Assembly (NCBI RefSeq): GCF_001205715.1 | Contig: NZ_AQQZ01000002.1 | Span: 553,501 to 617,500, forward strand | Direction: 5' to 3' | DNA from: Pseudaestuariivita atlantica | GTDB lineage: Bacteria; Pseudomonadota; Alphaproteobacteria; Rhodobacterales; Rhodobacteraceae | Length of the DNA stretch: 64,000 nucleotides | In this document: positions 16,131-24,692 of the stretch, one piece after another | Layout: every line of letters begins with the position of its first letter | How positions within the stretch are numbered: position 1 is the stretch's first letter | Made by a program: the position numbers and the translations under genes | Notes under the pieces: generated by a model | What the model saw: the letters and a program-made list of their open reading frames with translations, nothing else | The model's database searches: none | Told to the model about the DNA's origin: nothing

Positions 16131-17129
16131 ATGATCACCACGCCCTATCTTCTTTTCCTCGGGGATGCGCCCGACCAGCTTGCCGCAAAGGTGGCGCAGG
16201 GGATCAAGGATTGGCGGCCCGAGAACGTGGTCGGCCAGTTCCGCCTGCCGGGGTGTGGAGCGGACGTGAAGGTGGCCGACAAGACGTTGCAGGAAGCCTG
16301 GGACGAAGGCGCGAAAACGCTGGTGATCGGTGTTGCCAACCGGGGGGGCGTGATCTCGGCGGCGTGGAAATCCGTGCTGCTGGACGCGCTGGAGATGGGG
16401 TACGATCTGGCATCGGGCCTGCATAACCTGTTGCGCGACGAGGCCGATCTTGTCGCGGCGGCGAAGAAGCATGGCCGTACGCTGCATGACGTGCGGGTGC
16501 CCTCCGTCAAGTATCCGATCGCGAACGGCAAGAAACGCAGCGGCAAGCGGTGCCTCGCGGTGGGGACCGATTGTTCGGTCGGCAAGATGTACACGGCGAT
16601 GTGCATGGATGCCGAAATGCGTGCGCGGGGTCTGAAGTCGACGTTCCGCGCCACCGGGCAGACGGGCATCCTGATCACCGGGTCGGGCGTGCCGCTGGAC
16701 GCGGTGATCGCCGATTTCATGGCCGGGTCGGTCGAGTGGCTGACACCCGACAATGACGATGATCACTGGGACATGATCGAGGGGCAGGGGAGCCTGTTCC
16801 ACGTGTCCTATTCCGGGGTCACGATGGCGCTGGTGCATGGCGGACAGCCCGACGCGCTGATCCTCAGCCACGAACCGACGCGCAAGCACATGCGCGGCCT
16901 GCCGGATTACCAGCAACCGTCGCTGGAAGACCTGCGCGATGTGGCGCTGCGGCTGGCGCAGGTGGCGAACCCCGATTGCAAGGTTGTCGGCATCTCGATC
17001 AACACCCAGCATATGGGCGAGGACGAGGCGCTGGCCTATTGCGCCGAGGTCGAGGCGCGCATGGGCCTGCCCACGGTCGATCCGTTCCGGCATGGCGCCG
17101 GGCGGCTAGTGGATGCCCTGCTAGCGTGA
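16131..17129 (+). CDS. dgcN: DUF1611 protein, D-glutamate N-acetyltransferase DgcN
   Basis: 332 residues with the DUF1611 architecture: an N-terminal Rossmann-like part and a C-terminal P-loop part with AVGTDCSVGKMYTAM and a downstream GQGSLFHVSYSG. Family members next to a dipeptide-epimerase-like gene have been described as D-glutamate N-acetyltransferases (DgcN), the first step of a D-glutamate catabolic route in marine proteobacteria. A GGGAGAC ribosome site precedes the ATG. Followed by dgcA and a D-amino acid aminotransferase, it forms a D-amino-acid cassette. Confidence 0.85.
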   Translation: MITTPYLLFLGDAPDQLAAKVAQGIKDWRPENVVGQFRLPGCGADVKVADKTLQEAWDEGAKTLVIGVANRGGVISAAWKSVLLDALEMGYDLASGLHNLLRDEADLVAAAKKHGRTLHDVRVPSVKYPIANGKKRSGKRCLAVGTDCSVGKMYTAMCMDAEMRARGLKSTFRATGQTGILITGSGVPLDAVIADFMAGSVEWLTPDNDDDHWDMIEGQGSLFHVSYSGVTMALVHGGQPDALILSHEPTRKHMRGLPDYQQPSLEDLRDVALRLAQVANPDCKVVGISINTQHMGEDEALAYCAEVEARMGLPTVDPFRHGAGRLVDALLA

Positions 17130-17222
17130 CCATGCGGTGCGGCTGCGCCGCGCTTGATCCTGGCGCGCGTGGCGGGCGTTCGGCCAATGGGTGATCGGCG
17201 GTCGTGATCGTGGCGGTCGTCG

Positions 17223-17262
17223 GATGCCTCCGGCGGACATATTTGGAAAGAGAAGAAGGAAA
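17223..17262 (+). repeat. Rhodobacterales-type intergenic element with GCCTCCGGCGG core
   Basis: The segment contains GCCTCCGGCGG, then ATATTTGGAAAG and an AGAAGAAGGAAA purine tract. I recall near-identical intergenic sequences scattered through many Roseobacter/Rhodobacter genomes. Here it spans the leader of dgcA, and its purine tract supplies the ribosome-binding region. Only one copy is in this window, so repetition is from memory rather than seen. Confidence 0.4.
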
Positions 17263-17271
17263 GGCAGCGCC

Positions 17272-18237
17272 ATGCAGATCGAGGTGACGCGGGACGTGTT
17301 TCGGCTGGCGCAGGTCTTTACCATCAGCCGGGGGTCGCGCATGCAGGCGGAGGTGCTGACGGTCCGGGTGCGGACCGGTGCGGACCGGGGGTGGGGCGAG
17401 TGCGTGCCTTATGCGCGGTATGGCGAGACGCTGGACAGTGTCGAGGCCGAGATCCGGTCTTTGCCGGAGGGGGTCGACCGGGTGGCCTTGCAGGAAGCCC
17501 TGCCCGCCGGTGCGGCGAGGAACGCGGTCGATTGCGCGTTGTGGGATCTTGAAGCGAAGCGCGGCGGTTGCCGGGTGTGGGAGCTTGCGGGTTTGCCGGA
17601 GCCCGGACCCGAGATCACCGCCTATACCCTGTCGCTCGACACGCCCGAGGCCATGCGGGCGCAGGCGGCGGAGCATGCCTTTCGGCCGTTGCTGAAGATC
17701 AAGCTGGGAACCCCCGACGACATGCCGCGGCTGGAGGCGGTGCGGGCGGGTGCGCCGGATGCGAAGATCATCGTGGACGCGAACGAGGGCTGGAGTGCCG
17801 AGGTCTATGCCGATCTGGCGCCGCATCTCGTGCGACTGGGGGTGGCGCTCGTCGAGCAGCCTTTGCCGGCGGGTGAGGACGACGCGCTGATCGGGATGGA
17901 CCGGCCGGTGCCGGTCTGTGCCGATGAAAGCTGCCATGACCGTGCGTCCTTGCCGGGGCTCGAAGGCAAGTATGACGTGGTCAACATCAAGCTCGACAAG
18001 ACCGGCGGGTTGACCGAGGCGCTGGCCCTGAGAGAGGCGGCGCTGGCGGCGGGATACAAGGTCATGGTGGGGTGCATGGTGGGGTCGTCGCTGGCGATGG
18101 CGCCGGCCACGCTTCTGGCGCAGGGCGCCATGGTGACCGACCTCGACGGGCCGCTGCTGCTGGCAGAGGATCGCGAGGTGCCGCTCTTGTTCGATGCGGA
18201 GGGCGTGCATCCTCCACGGAAGGAATTGTGGGGCTGA
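17272..18237 (+). CDS. dgcA: N-acetyl-D-glutamate racemase DgcA (dipeptide-epimerase-like, enolase superfamily)
   Basis: 321 residues. Enolase-superfamily layout of the muconate-lactonising subgroup: capping domain, then LLKIKLG (catalytic Lys of a KxK-type motif), IIVDANEGW (metal Asp), VEQPLP (metal Glu), ADESCHD (metal Asp) and NIKLDKTGGLTEAL (second catalytic Lys). This is the dipeptide-epimerase pattern. Paired with DgcN the expected reaction is conversion of N-acetyl-D-glutamate to its L form. The ATG at 17272 follows an AAGGAAAGG tract. Confidence 0.85.
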   Translation: MQIEVTRDVFRLAQVFTISRGSRMQAEVLTVRVRTGADRGWGECVPYARYGETLDSVEAEIRSLPEGVDRVALQEALPAGAARNAVDCALWDLEAKRGGCRVWELAGLPEPGPEITAYTLSLDTPEAMRAQAAEHAFRPLLKIKLGTPDDMPRLEAVRAGAPDAKIIVDANEGWSAEVYADLAPHLVRLGVALVEQPLPAGEDDALIGMDRPVPVCADESCHDRASLPGLEGKYDVVNIKLDKTGGLTEALALREAALAAGYKVMVGCMVGSSLAMAPATLLAQGAMVTDLDGPLLLAEDREVPLLFDAEGVHPPRKELWG

Positions 18238-18331
18238 CCCCGCGACGACAACGCATTTGAACCGGCGATTGGAAGCGCGTAGGACGCTGTTGACCGCCAC
18301 CTGCCCATCTGACGCCGAGGAGAGCGCACCC

Positions 18332-19192
18332 ATGACCCGCACCGTTTACGTGAACGGAGAATATCTGCCCGAGCACGAGGCCACCGTTTCGATCTTTGAT
18401 CGCGGGTTCCTGATGGCGGACGGCGTGTACGAAGTGACGAGCGTTCTGGACGGCAAGCTGATCGATTTCGACGGGCATTACGCGCGGCTTGAACGGTCGC
18501 TGGGGGAGCTGGACATGGCGAACCCGACCACTCATGAAGACCTTCTGGAGGTGCACCGCGAACTGGTGCGCGCGAACGGCATAGAGGAAGGCATGGTGTA
18601 CCTGCAGGTCACGCGCGGCAATCCCGGTGACCGCGACTTTGCCTTTCCGCCGGAAGACACTGCACAGACTTTGGTACTGTTCACGCAGTCGAAACCGGGA
18701 CTGGCGAACTCCCCCGCGGCAAAGACCGGGATCAAGGTGATCTCGATCGAGGATCAGCGCTGGGCGCGGAGGGACATCAAGACCGTGCAATTGCTGGCGC
18801 CGAGCCTTGGCAAGATGGCGGCGAAGCGCGCAGGCGCGGATGATGCGTGGATGGTCGAGGACGGCCACGTGACCGAGGGCACGTCGAACAACGCCTATAT
18901 CGTCAAGGATGGCGCGATCATCACGCGCGGCCTGTCGAACGACATCCTGCACGGGATCACGCGGGCGGCCGTGCTGCGCTTTGCGGCGGAGGCCCAGATG
19001 CAGGTGGTCGAGCGGCTGTTCACCATCGACGAGGCGAAGGAGGCCGATGAGGCGTTCGTGACTTCGGCATCGACCTTCGTGATGCCGGTCGTGTCCATCG
19101 ACGGGGCCGCCATCGGCACCGGGGAGCCGGGCCCGGTGGCGAAGCGGCTGCGTGAAATCTACCTCGAGGAAAGCATGAAGGCGGCGATCTGA
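18332..19192 (+). CDS. dat: D-amino acid aminotransferase, PLP fold type IV
   Basis: 286 residues. VYVNGEYLPEHEATVSIFDRGFLMADGVYEV is the N-terminal fold-type IV pattern, here divided between the start and residue 35; VYLQVTRG and the PLP-lysine region DIKTVQLLAPSLGKMAAK follow, then EGTSNNAYIV. It most resembles bacterial D-alanine/D-amino acid transaminases, which swap the amino group of D-alanine and 2-oxoglutarate to give pyruvate and D-glutamate. Placed after dgcN-dgcA, it could feed D-glutamate into that pathway. The ATG at 18332 has GAGGAGAG upstream. Confidence 0.87.
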   Translation: MTRTVYVNGEYLPEHEATVSIFDRGFLMADGVYEVTSVLDGKLIDFDGHYARLERSLGELDMANPTTHEDLLEVHRELVRANGIEEGMVYLQVTRGNPGDRDFAFPPEDTAQTLVLFTQSKPGLANSPAAKTGIKVISIEDQRWARRDIKTVQLLAPSLGKMAAKRAGADDAWMVEDGHVTEGTSNNAYIVKDGAIITRGLSNDILHGITRAAVLRFAAEAQMQVVERLFTIDEAKEADEAFVTSASTFVMPVVSIDGAAIGTGEPGPVAKRLREIYLEESMKAAI

Positions 19193-19196
19193 GGCT

Positions 19197-20180
19197 GTGG
19201 CGCTGCGCCGCCTGATCGGTCTTCTTGCCGTCGTCGTTCTTGTTGCCGGCGCCTGGATCGTCACGCGGCACTTGGATGCGGTGGCCGAACGACGGGCGGC
19301 GACGGAAGACGCGGTTGCGCTGATCCTGTCCGGGACCCGCCACGGGGTGACCGGGGAGGTGACGCAAGGCGTGGTGGCGCTGTCGGGCACCTTCGACACC
19401 GAGCGCGAGGCCGCCGACGTGCTGCCGCGGCTTGCCGGGCTGGATGGCGTGGTCCGCGTGGAGGATGCGACCACGACGCTGCCGCTGGGTGCGCCCTACA
19501 CGCTGACATTGAGGCAGGGCAATGCCGGGTTGCAGGTTTCGGGGATGGTGCCGGACGCAGCCGTCCGGGCCTTGATCGCGGACAGGTTGGGCGAGGACCT
19601 GACCGCAACGGTCGAGCGCAGGGGCGGTGCGCCGGAGCGGTGGGACGAAGCAGTCACGCTGGCGCTTGACCTGTTGCCATCGGTTCAGACCGGGGTGGTG
19701 CGCCTGGAGGACAATGTGTTGAGCGTCTCTGGCCTTGTTGCGACGCGTGACGATCGCGACCGCATCCGCGCTTTGACGTTCGATCCGCCGGACGGGTTCA
19801 CCGTGGACCTTGCCGTGTCGTTGGGAGAGATCGCCCGACCGCTGTCCTTCAGCGCGCGGTACGAGGCGGGGCGTCTGATCCTTGCCGGGAACGTCCCGCA
19901 GGTCATGGTGCCCGCGATCCTTGCCCATGCGCGCGACCGGGCTGAGGTGTCGGGTACCTTGAACACGTCGACATCGGAGCAGGGGCGGCGGGTATGGCCG
20001 GAGGTCGCCTTTGCCGCGCTGGACGCGCTTGTGCTGACGGAAAGCGGCGCGGTGTCCGTGGCCGGCGGGCGATTGCGGTTGAACGGGGTGGCAACCGCCG
20101 AGGCGCAGGCCGACATTGCCGAGCGTCTGGGCCGGCTTGGCGATGTCGTCCTGGTCGTGACGCTCGATCTGCCCGAGTGA
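19197..20180 (+). CDS. Membrane-anchored protein with BON-like repeats, function unknown
   Basis: 327 residues starting with GTG only 4 bases after dat. One N-terminal hydrophobic segment (LIGLLAVVVLVAGAWIV) suggests a membrane anchor with the rest in the periplasm. The body repeats a BON-like pattern of about 65-70 residues (VALSGTFDTEREAADVLPRL, VSGLVATRDDRDRI, LNGVATAEAQADIAERL). Similar modules occur at the N-terminus of some Rhodobacterales OmpA-family proteins, but no OmpA peptidoglycan-binding domain follows here. Envelope role inferred. Confidence 0.6.
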   Translation: MALRRLIGLLAVVVLVAGAWIVTRHLDAVAERRAATEDAVALILSGTRHGVTGEVTQGVVALSGTFDTEREAADVLPRLAGLDGVVRVEDATTTLPLGAPYTLTLRQGNAGLQVSGMVPDAAVRALIADRLGEDLTATVERRGGAPERWDEAVTLALDLLPSVQTGVVRLEDNVLSVSGLVATRDDRDRIRALTFDPPDGFTVDLAVSLGEIARPLSFSARYEAGRLILAGNVPQVMVPAILAHARDRAEVSGTLNTSTSEQGRRVWPEVAFAALDALVLTESGAVSVAGGRLRLNGVATAEAQADIAERLGRLGDVVLVVTLDLPE

Positions 20181-20184
20181 ACGC

Positions 20185-21057
20185 CTAGCCGCTCGCTAGC
20201 GCGGTAAAGGCGGGCCAGGCATCGGGATCGGCGACCGTCTTGTCCCGGCAGGTGGCATTGCAGAATCCGTAGGTCTTGCCCTCCATTTCCAAGAAGTGCG
20301 TGACCGGTTTGCCGGAGTAGGGGCAGGTCTCGTTCACAGCCGGACCGTGCTCAACCGCGTGGGCGGCGCGAGCGGAGGGGCCGGGCCATGGGCGCGGTGC
20401 ATGATCCATCGCGTACCACGGCAGGGTGTCCCCCACGACCAGCCCCAGCGCGCGCCAGCGGCGAAAGGCCGGGTCGGCAAGATGCGCGGCGACATACCGA
20501 GCGGCCGCGTCGTCCACGGGCAGGTCATAGGTGGCGATGCGTGCGGCGACAGGGGCATAGAACGCATCCGTCAGCGTGTAGGCACCGAAAAGCCATGGCC
20601 CGTCGCCTTCCGCCATTCCATGCGCGTGGGACCAGAGCGTGCAGATGCGCTCAAGATCAGAGAGTACGCCGTCGGACGGGGAAAAGCCGGAATAGGACGC
20701 GCGCAGGTTCATCGGGCAGTCCGAACGCAGGTCGGAAAAGCTCGAATGCATCTCGGCCACGAGCGACCGGGCGGCTGCGCGCGCGCGCGGCGCGGACGGC
20801 CAGAACGCGATGTCCGGGTGACGGGTTGCCAGTTCCTCAGCCATGGCGAGCGTGTCGCTCATCACCGATCCGTCTGATGCTTCGAGGCAGGGCACCGTGC
20901 GCGCGGGGGCGAGCCGGGCCATCTGCGCGGCAACGGTTTCGGCGTTGAAATCCACCAGCCGCGTTTCGAAATCGAGGCCGAAGCGGTGCAGCATCAGCCA
21001 CCCCCGCAACGACCAGCTGGAATAGGCGTAGTCGCCGATATGCAATATGTAGGTCAT
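20185..21057 (-). CDS. Glutathione S-transferase with a C-terminal cysteine-rich (YHS-like) module
   Basis: 290 residues. The first 200 are a GST: a thioredoxin-like N-terminus (YILHIGDYAYSSWSLRGWLML, with serine and arginine at the usual GSH-site region), PARTVPCLEASDGSVMSDTLAM and an all-helical C-domain. A linker leads to a 40-residue tail, ETCPYSGKPVTH then KTYGFCNATCRDKT, whose Cys-x4...Cys-x3-Cys pattern resembles YHS/TRASH metal-binding domains. The ATG at 21057 is the natural start; the longer open frame to 21411 runs into rpoH. It is divergent from rpoH, which suggests stress-linked expression. Confidence 0.85.
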   Translation of the reverse strand: MTYILHIGDYAYSSWSLRGWLMLHRFGLDFETRLVDFNAETVAAQMARLAPARTVPCLEASDGSVMSDTLAMAEELATRHPDIAFWPSAPRARAAARSLVAEMHSSFSDLRSDCPMNLRASYSGFSPSDGVLSDLERICTLWSHAHGMAEGDGPWLFGAYTLTDAFYAPVAARIATYDLPVDDAAARYVAAHLADPAFRRWRALGLVVGDTLPWYAMDHAPRPWPGPSARAAHAVEHGPAVNETCPYSGKPVTHFLEMEGKTYGFCNATCRDKTVADPDAWPAFTALASG

Positions 21058-21186
21058 TCGGCAAGTGTCGCGGGCATCACGCTCCGTTTCAAACAAAAGG
21101 TTGTTACCTGGCCGCTCACGGATGGTGATCTTGCGCACGGATCGTGATCCAATAGGGCAATGCGCGAAAAAATCTTGCGCAGATTG

Positions 21187-21216
21187 TGATCCGCCCGTGT
21201 CTCGAAGGCGTAGATA
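21187..21216 (+). promoter_or_regulatory. Possible RpoE-type promoter of rpoH
   Basis: TGATCC at 21187-21192, an 18-base spacer and TAGATA at 21211-21216 resemble the alphaproteobacterial sigma-E (RpoE/ChrR) promoter TGATCC-N18-TAAGA, which drives rpoHII in Rhodobacter. The -35 element is exact but the -10 is imperfect. A second TGATCC lies at 21145-21150 without a good partner. Confidence 0.35.
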
Positions 21217-21282
21217 AAGCATCGACGCCACATCGAAACCGGCGCGTTGCCATGTCGCCGGAACCTGTCGGGGAGACGTGAA

Positions 21283-22161
21283 ATGCCGTTGGATGCACCA
21301 CTGGACGCCAATTTCTCGCGCCGCGCCATGAAGGCCGAGTTGCTGGATGCCGAAACCGAATTGCGCCTTGCCTATGCATGGCGGGACGAACGGGACGAGG
21401 CTGCGCTGCACCGCCTAATCACGGCCTATATGCGTCTGGCGATTTCCATGGCCTCGAAATTCCGGCGCTATGGCGCGCCGATGAACGACCTGATCCAGGA
21501 AGCCGGACTGGGCCTGATGAAGGCCGCCGACAAGTTCGATCCCGACCGTGGCGTGCGGTTCTCGACCTATGCCGTGTGGTGGATCAAGGCGTCGATCCAG
21601 GATTACGTGATGCGCAACTGGTCGATGGTGCGGACCGGGTCGACATCGTCTCAAAAGGCGCTGTTCTTCAACCTGCGCCGCGTGCAGGCGCAGATCGAGC
21701 GCGAAGCCGCCAAGGAAGGCATCAGCCTCGACCAGCACCAGATGCGCCAGATGGTCTCGACCGAGATCGGCGTGCCGCTGCATGACGTGGAGATGATGGA
21801 AGGCCGTCTTTCCGGGTCCGACTTCTCGCTGAACGCGACCCAGTCCTCGGACGAGGAAGGCCGCGAGTGGATCGAGGCGCTGGAAGACGACAGAGCGCAG
21901 GCGAGCGACCTCGTCGAGGATCAGCACGATACCGAGCAGCTGCGCGGCTGGCTGCTGAGCGCGCTTCAGGACCTCAACGAGCGTGAACGGTTTATCGTGC
22001 GGGAACGCAAGCTGCGGGACGTGCCCCGGACGCTCGAAGACCTTGGTCAGGAGTTGGGCCTGTCAAAGGAACGCGTGCGCCAGCTTGAGGCCGCCGCCTT
22101 CGGCAAGATGCGCAAGAGCCTGGAGGCGCAGACGCCGGAAGTCCTCCAGTTCCTCCAGTGA
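21283..22161 (+). CDS. rpoH: RNA polymerase sigma-32 family factor (RpoH)
   Basis: 292 residues. Region 2 carries LITAYMRLAISMASKFRRYG, DLIQEAGLGLMKAADKFDP and FSTYAVWWIKASIQDYVMRNWS. It is followed by the RpoH box (SQKALFFNLRR), which separates heat-shock sigmas from RpoD. Region 4 has TLEDLGQELGLSKERVRQLEAAAF. Rhodobacterales usually carry two RpoH factors; the neighbouring GST and RpoE-like promoter favour the RpoHII oxidative-stress type, but that subtype is inferred. The stop overlaps the GTG start of the next gene by 4 bases. Confidence 0.93.
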   Translation: MPLDAPLDANFSRRAMKAELLDAETELRLAYAWRDERDEAALHRLITAYMRLAISMASKFRRYGAPMNDLIQEAGLGLMKAADKFDPDRGVRFSTYAVWWIKASIQDYVMRNWSMVRTGSTSSQKALFFNLRRVQAQIEREAAKEGISLDQHQMRQMVSTEIGVPLHDVEMMEGRLSGSDFSLNATQSSDEEGREWIEALEDDRAQASDLVEDQHDTEQLRGWLLSALQDLNERERFIVRERKLRDVPRTLEDLGQELGLSKERVRQLEAAAFGKMRKSLEAQTPEVLQFLQ

Positions 22162-22973
22162 GGCACCTTTTTCCTCGTGCAGGGGTCGCAACCTTGGTTG
22201 CGGCCCTTTTGCTGTCCGGGCCCGCGCTGGCGGATTTGCCCGAGGCCGCGATGTCGGCCGATGTCGTGATCCTCGGAGAGCGGCACAACACGCAAGCGCA
22301 CCAGTCCTACCAGGCCCGCGCGATTGCGCAGCTGGCTCCGAAGGCGGTGGTCTTCGAGATGCTGACCCCGTTCGAGGCGCGTCGGATCAGTGCCCTGCGG
22401 GCCGCGGGCGAGTTGCGGAAGGCCATCGCGGATGGGGAGTTTCACTGGACCGATTTCATCGACTACCTGCCCCTGATCGAAGCGGCGGAGGCGGCGCGCA
22501 TCATCGGGACCGCGATCCCGCGCGAGGACATGCGCCGGGCGTTCGGCGAGGGGGCGGCGGCGGAGTTCGGAGCCGATGCCGACGCCTACGGCCTGACGCG
22601 ACCCCTACCGGACGACGAGCAAGAGGCGCGGGAAGAGGCGCAATTCGTGAACCATTGCGAGGCAATGCCGCGCGACATGATGGCGGGCATGGTGTCGGCG
22701 CAACGGCTGCGCGATGCCGTTTTTGCCCGCACCGTGGCCGAGGCGGTCGAAACCCATGGCACCCCGGTCGTTCTGGTCACCGGGTGGGGCCATGCGCGGC
22801 GCGATTACGGCGTGCCTGTCTACCTGTCCGCCGCGCGCCCCGACATCGGCGTTTACGTCGTGGGCTTGCAGGAGCGCGAGCCCGAGGACGGGCTTTTCGA
22901 CCATGTCGTGGTGACCGCGCCCGAACCCGGTCGGGACGATCCCTGCGCCGCGTTCGCGGCCCGGACCGAGTGA
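22158..22973 (+). CDS. ChaN-like exported protein (DUF399/TIKI superfamily)
   Basis: 271 residues beginning at GTG in a GTGA overlap with rpoH, so translation is probably coupled to the sigma factor. A Sec signal peptide (LVAALLLSGPALA) is present without a lipobox cysteine. VVILGERHNTQAHQSYQARAI is the core motif of the ChaN/DUF399 family, and VLVTGWGHARRDYGVP is the conserved C-terminal element. ChaN has been linked to haem or iron binding and belongs to the wider TIKI/EreA fold. Coupling to rpoH suggests an envelope stress role. Confidence 0.82.
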   Translation: MRHLFPRAGVATLVAALLLSGPALADLPEAAMSADVVILGERHNTQAHQSYQARAIAQLAPKAVVFEMLTPFEARRISALRAAGELRKAIADGEFHWTDFIDYLPLIEAAEAARIIGTAIPREDMRRAFGEGAAAEFGADADAYGLTRPLPDDEQEAREEAQFVNHCEAMPRDMMAGMVSAQRLRDAVFARTVAEAVETHGTPVVLVTGWGHARRDYGVPVYLSAARPDIGVYVVGLQEREPEDGLFDHVVVTAPEPGRDDPCAAFAARTE

Positions 22974-23040
22974 GGCGCGACCTTGCACCTTGCCCGCGCG
23001 GTTCCTACACATCGACAAACGCAACCGGACGAGGCCGCCC

Positions 23041-24234
23041 ATGCTGGCAGGCAAACGCATACTTCTGATCATCGGTGGAGGCATCGCCGCCTACAAGTCG
23101 CTGGACCTGATCCGGCGGCTGCGGGAGCGTGGCGCCACCGTCGTGCCCGTCATGACCGAGGCGGCGACCCAATTCGTCACACCCATGGCCGTGACGGCGC
23201 TGGCCGGTGAACCGGTGCACCGCGATCTGTTCGACCTCGGGACCGAGGCAGAGATGGGGCATATCCAGCTGTCACGCTCGGCCGACCTGCTGGTCGTGGC
23301 CCCGGCCACTGCGCACCTGATGGCGCGAATGGCGCAAGGATTGGCCGACGATCTGGCCACCACGCTACTTCTGGCAACCGACACGCCCGTCCTCGCCGCG
23401 CCCGCGATGAATGTGCGGATGTGGGAGCATCCGGCGACGCAGCGCAACCTTGCCGCGCTCGTTCAGGACGGCGTCAGCTTTGTCGGGCCGAATGACGGCG
23501 ACATGGCGTGTGGCGAATACGGGCCGGGCCGCATGGCAGAGCCGCTCGAAATCGTCGACGCGATCACGGCGCGCCTTGCGGACGGGCCTCTGAAGGGAAA
23601 GCGGGTGCTCGTCACCTCGGGACCCACGCATGAACCGATCGACCCGGTGCGCTATATCGCCAACCGGTCGTCCGGCGCGCAGGGAACGGCCATCGCTTCG
23701 GCGCTTGCGGCGCTGGGCGCGGACGTCGTCTTCGTGACCGGCCCCGCGGACGTGCCGCCGCCCACGGGTGTCTCGGTTGTGAGGGTCGAGACCGCGCAGC
23801 AGATGCACGATGCCGTGCACGAGGCCCTGCCTTGCGATGCCGCCGTGTTCGCGGCTGCGGTGGCGGACTGGAAGGTCGACGGCGCGGGGGACAGCAAGAT
23901 CAAGAAGGTCGCGGGCCAGTTGCCGACGCTGTCGTTCACCGAGAACCCCGACATCCTCGCCTCGGTCGCGCAGATGGACACGGGCCGCCCGCGCCTTGTC
24001 GTGGGATTCGCGGCAGAGACCGACGACGTGCTCGCGAACGCCACGGCCAAGCACGCGCGCAAGGGGTGCGACTGGTTGTTGGCCAACGATGTCCGGCCCG
24101 AGACGGGGATCATGGGCGGCGGCGAAAACGCCGTCCACCTTGTCACCGGCGACGGGGTCGAGGACTGGCCGCGCATGGCCAAGGCCGAGGTCGCCCGCAA
24201 GCTCGCCGCCCGCATGGCCGAGGCGCTGGCATGA
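23041..24234 (+). CDS. coaBC: Bifunctional phosphopantothenoylcysteine decarboxylase/synthetase
   Basis: 397 residues with CoaC and CoaB in one chain for coenzyme A synthesis. The CoaC flavoprotein part starts [24 protein letters not shown] and includes [16 protein letters not shown] and the substrate-clamp segment ending in [13 protein letters not shown]. The CoaB part starts [22 protein letters not shown], with AAVADWKV and KIKK for the acyl-cytidylate chemistry. The ATG at 23041 gives the standard start. It overlaps dut as ATGA, a common coaBC-dut operon. Confidence 0.96.
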   Translation: MLAGKRILLIIGGGIAAYKSLDLIRRLRERGATVVPVMTEAATQFVTPMAVTALAGEPVHRDLFDLGTEAEMGHIQLSRSADLLVVAPATAHLMARMAQGLADDLATTLLLATDTPVLAAPAMNVRMWEHPATQRNLAALVQDGVSFVGPNDGDMACGEYGPGRMAEPLEIVDAITARLADGPLKGKRVLVTSGPTHEPIDPVRYIANRSSGAQGTAIASALAALGADVVFVTGPADVPPPTGVSVVRVETAQQMHDAVHEALPCDAAVFAAAVADWKVDGAGDSKIKKVAGQLPTLSFTENPDILASVAQMDTGRPRLVVGFAAETDDVLANATAKHARKGCDWLLANDVRPETGIMGGGENAVHLVTGDGVEDWPRMAKAEVARKLAARMAEALA

Positions 24235-24692
24235 CGACGCCGCGGATCGAATTTGTCTGGGAAGAGGGTGCGGACCGCGCGGTTGCCCTGCCGGCTTACG
24301 AAACCATCGGGTCGGCGGGGGCCGATATCCGGGCCAACCTGCCGGATCGGGACGCGATCACGCTTGAACCGCTGGCGCGCGCGCTGGTGCCCACGGGGCT
24401 GCGCATCGCGATCCCCGAAGGGTTCGAGGTCCAGGTGAGGCCGCGCTCGGGCCTTGCGCTGAAACAGGGGCTGACCGTTCTGAACACGCCCGGCACCATC
24501 GACAGCGATTATCGCGGCCCGGTGGGCGTGATCCTCGTGAACCTCGGGGACGCGGCTGTCCGGGTCTCTCACGGTGACCGCATCGCGCAACTGGTTGTCG
24601 CGCCGGTCGTGCAGGCGGGCTTTGCCGAGGTCGCGGCCTTGGACGAAACCGCGCGCGGGGCGGGCGGGTTCGGCTCGACCGGGACGCGCTGA
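24231..24692 (+). CDS. dut: Deoxyuridine 5'-triphosphate nucleotidohydrolase
   Basis: 153 residues of the trimeric dUTPase family. All five motifs are visible: [38 protein letters not shown] and the C-terminal [11 protein letters not shown]. It removes dUTP and supplies dUMP for thymidylate synthesis. The start overlaps the coaBC stop (ATGA) and its stop overlaps the next start (TGATG), so it is in the middle of a tightly coupled three-gene operon. Confidence 0.97.
   Translation: MTTPRIEFVWEEGADRAVALPAYETIGSAGADIRANLPDRDAITLEPLARALVPTGLRIAIPEGFEVQVRPRSGLALKQGLTVLNTPGTIDSDYRGPVGVILVNLGDAAVRVSHGDRIAQLVVAPVVQAGFAEVAALDETARGAGGFGSTGTR

Noticed and set aside
17130-17271. Upstream extension of dgcA from 17191
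   Set aside because: The extra 27 residues come from the intergenic element and the ATG at 17272 matches the family start.
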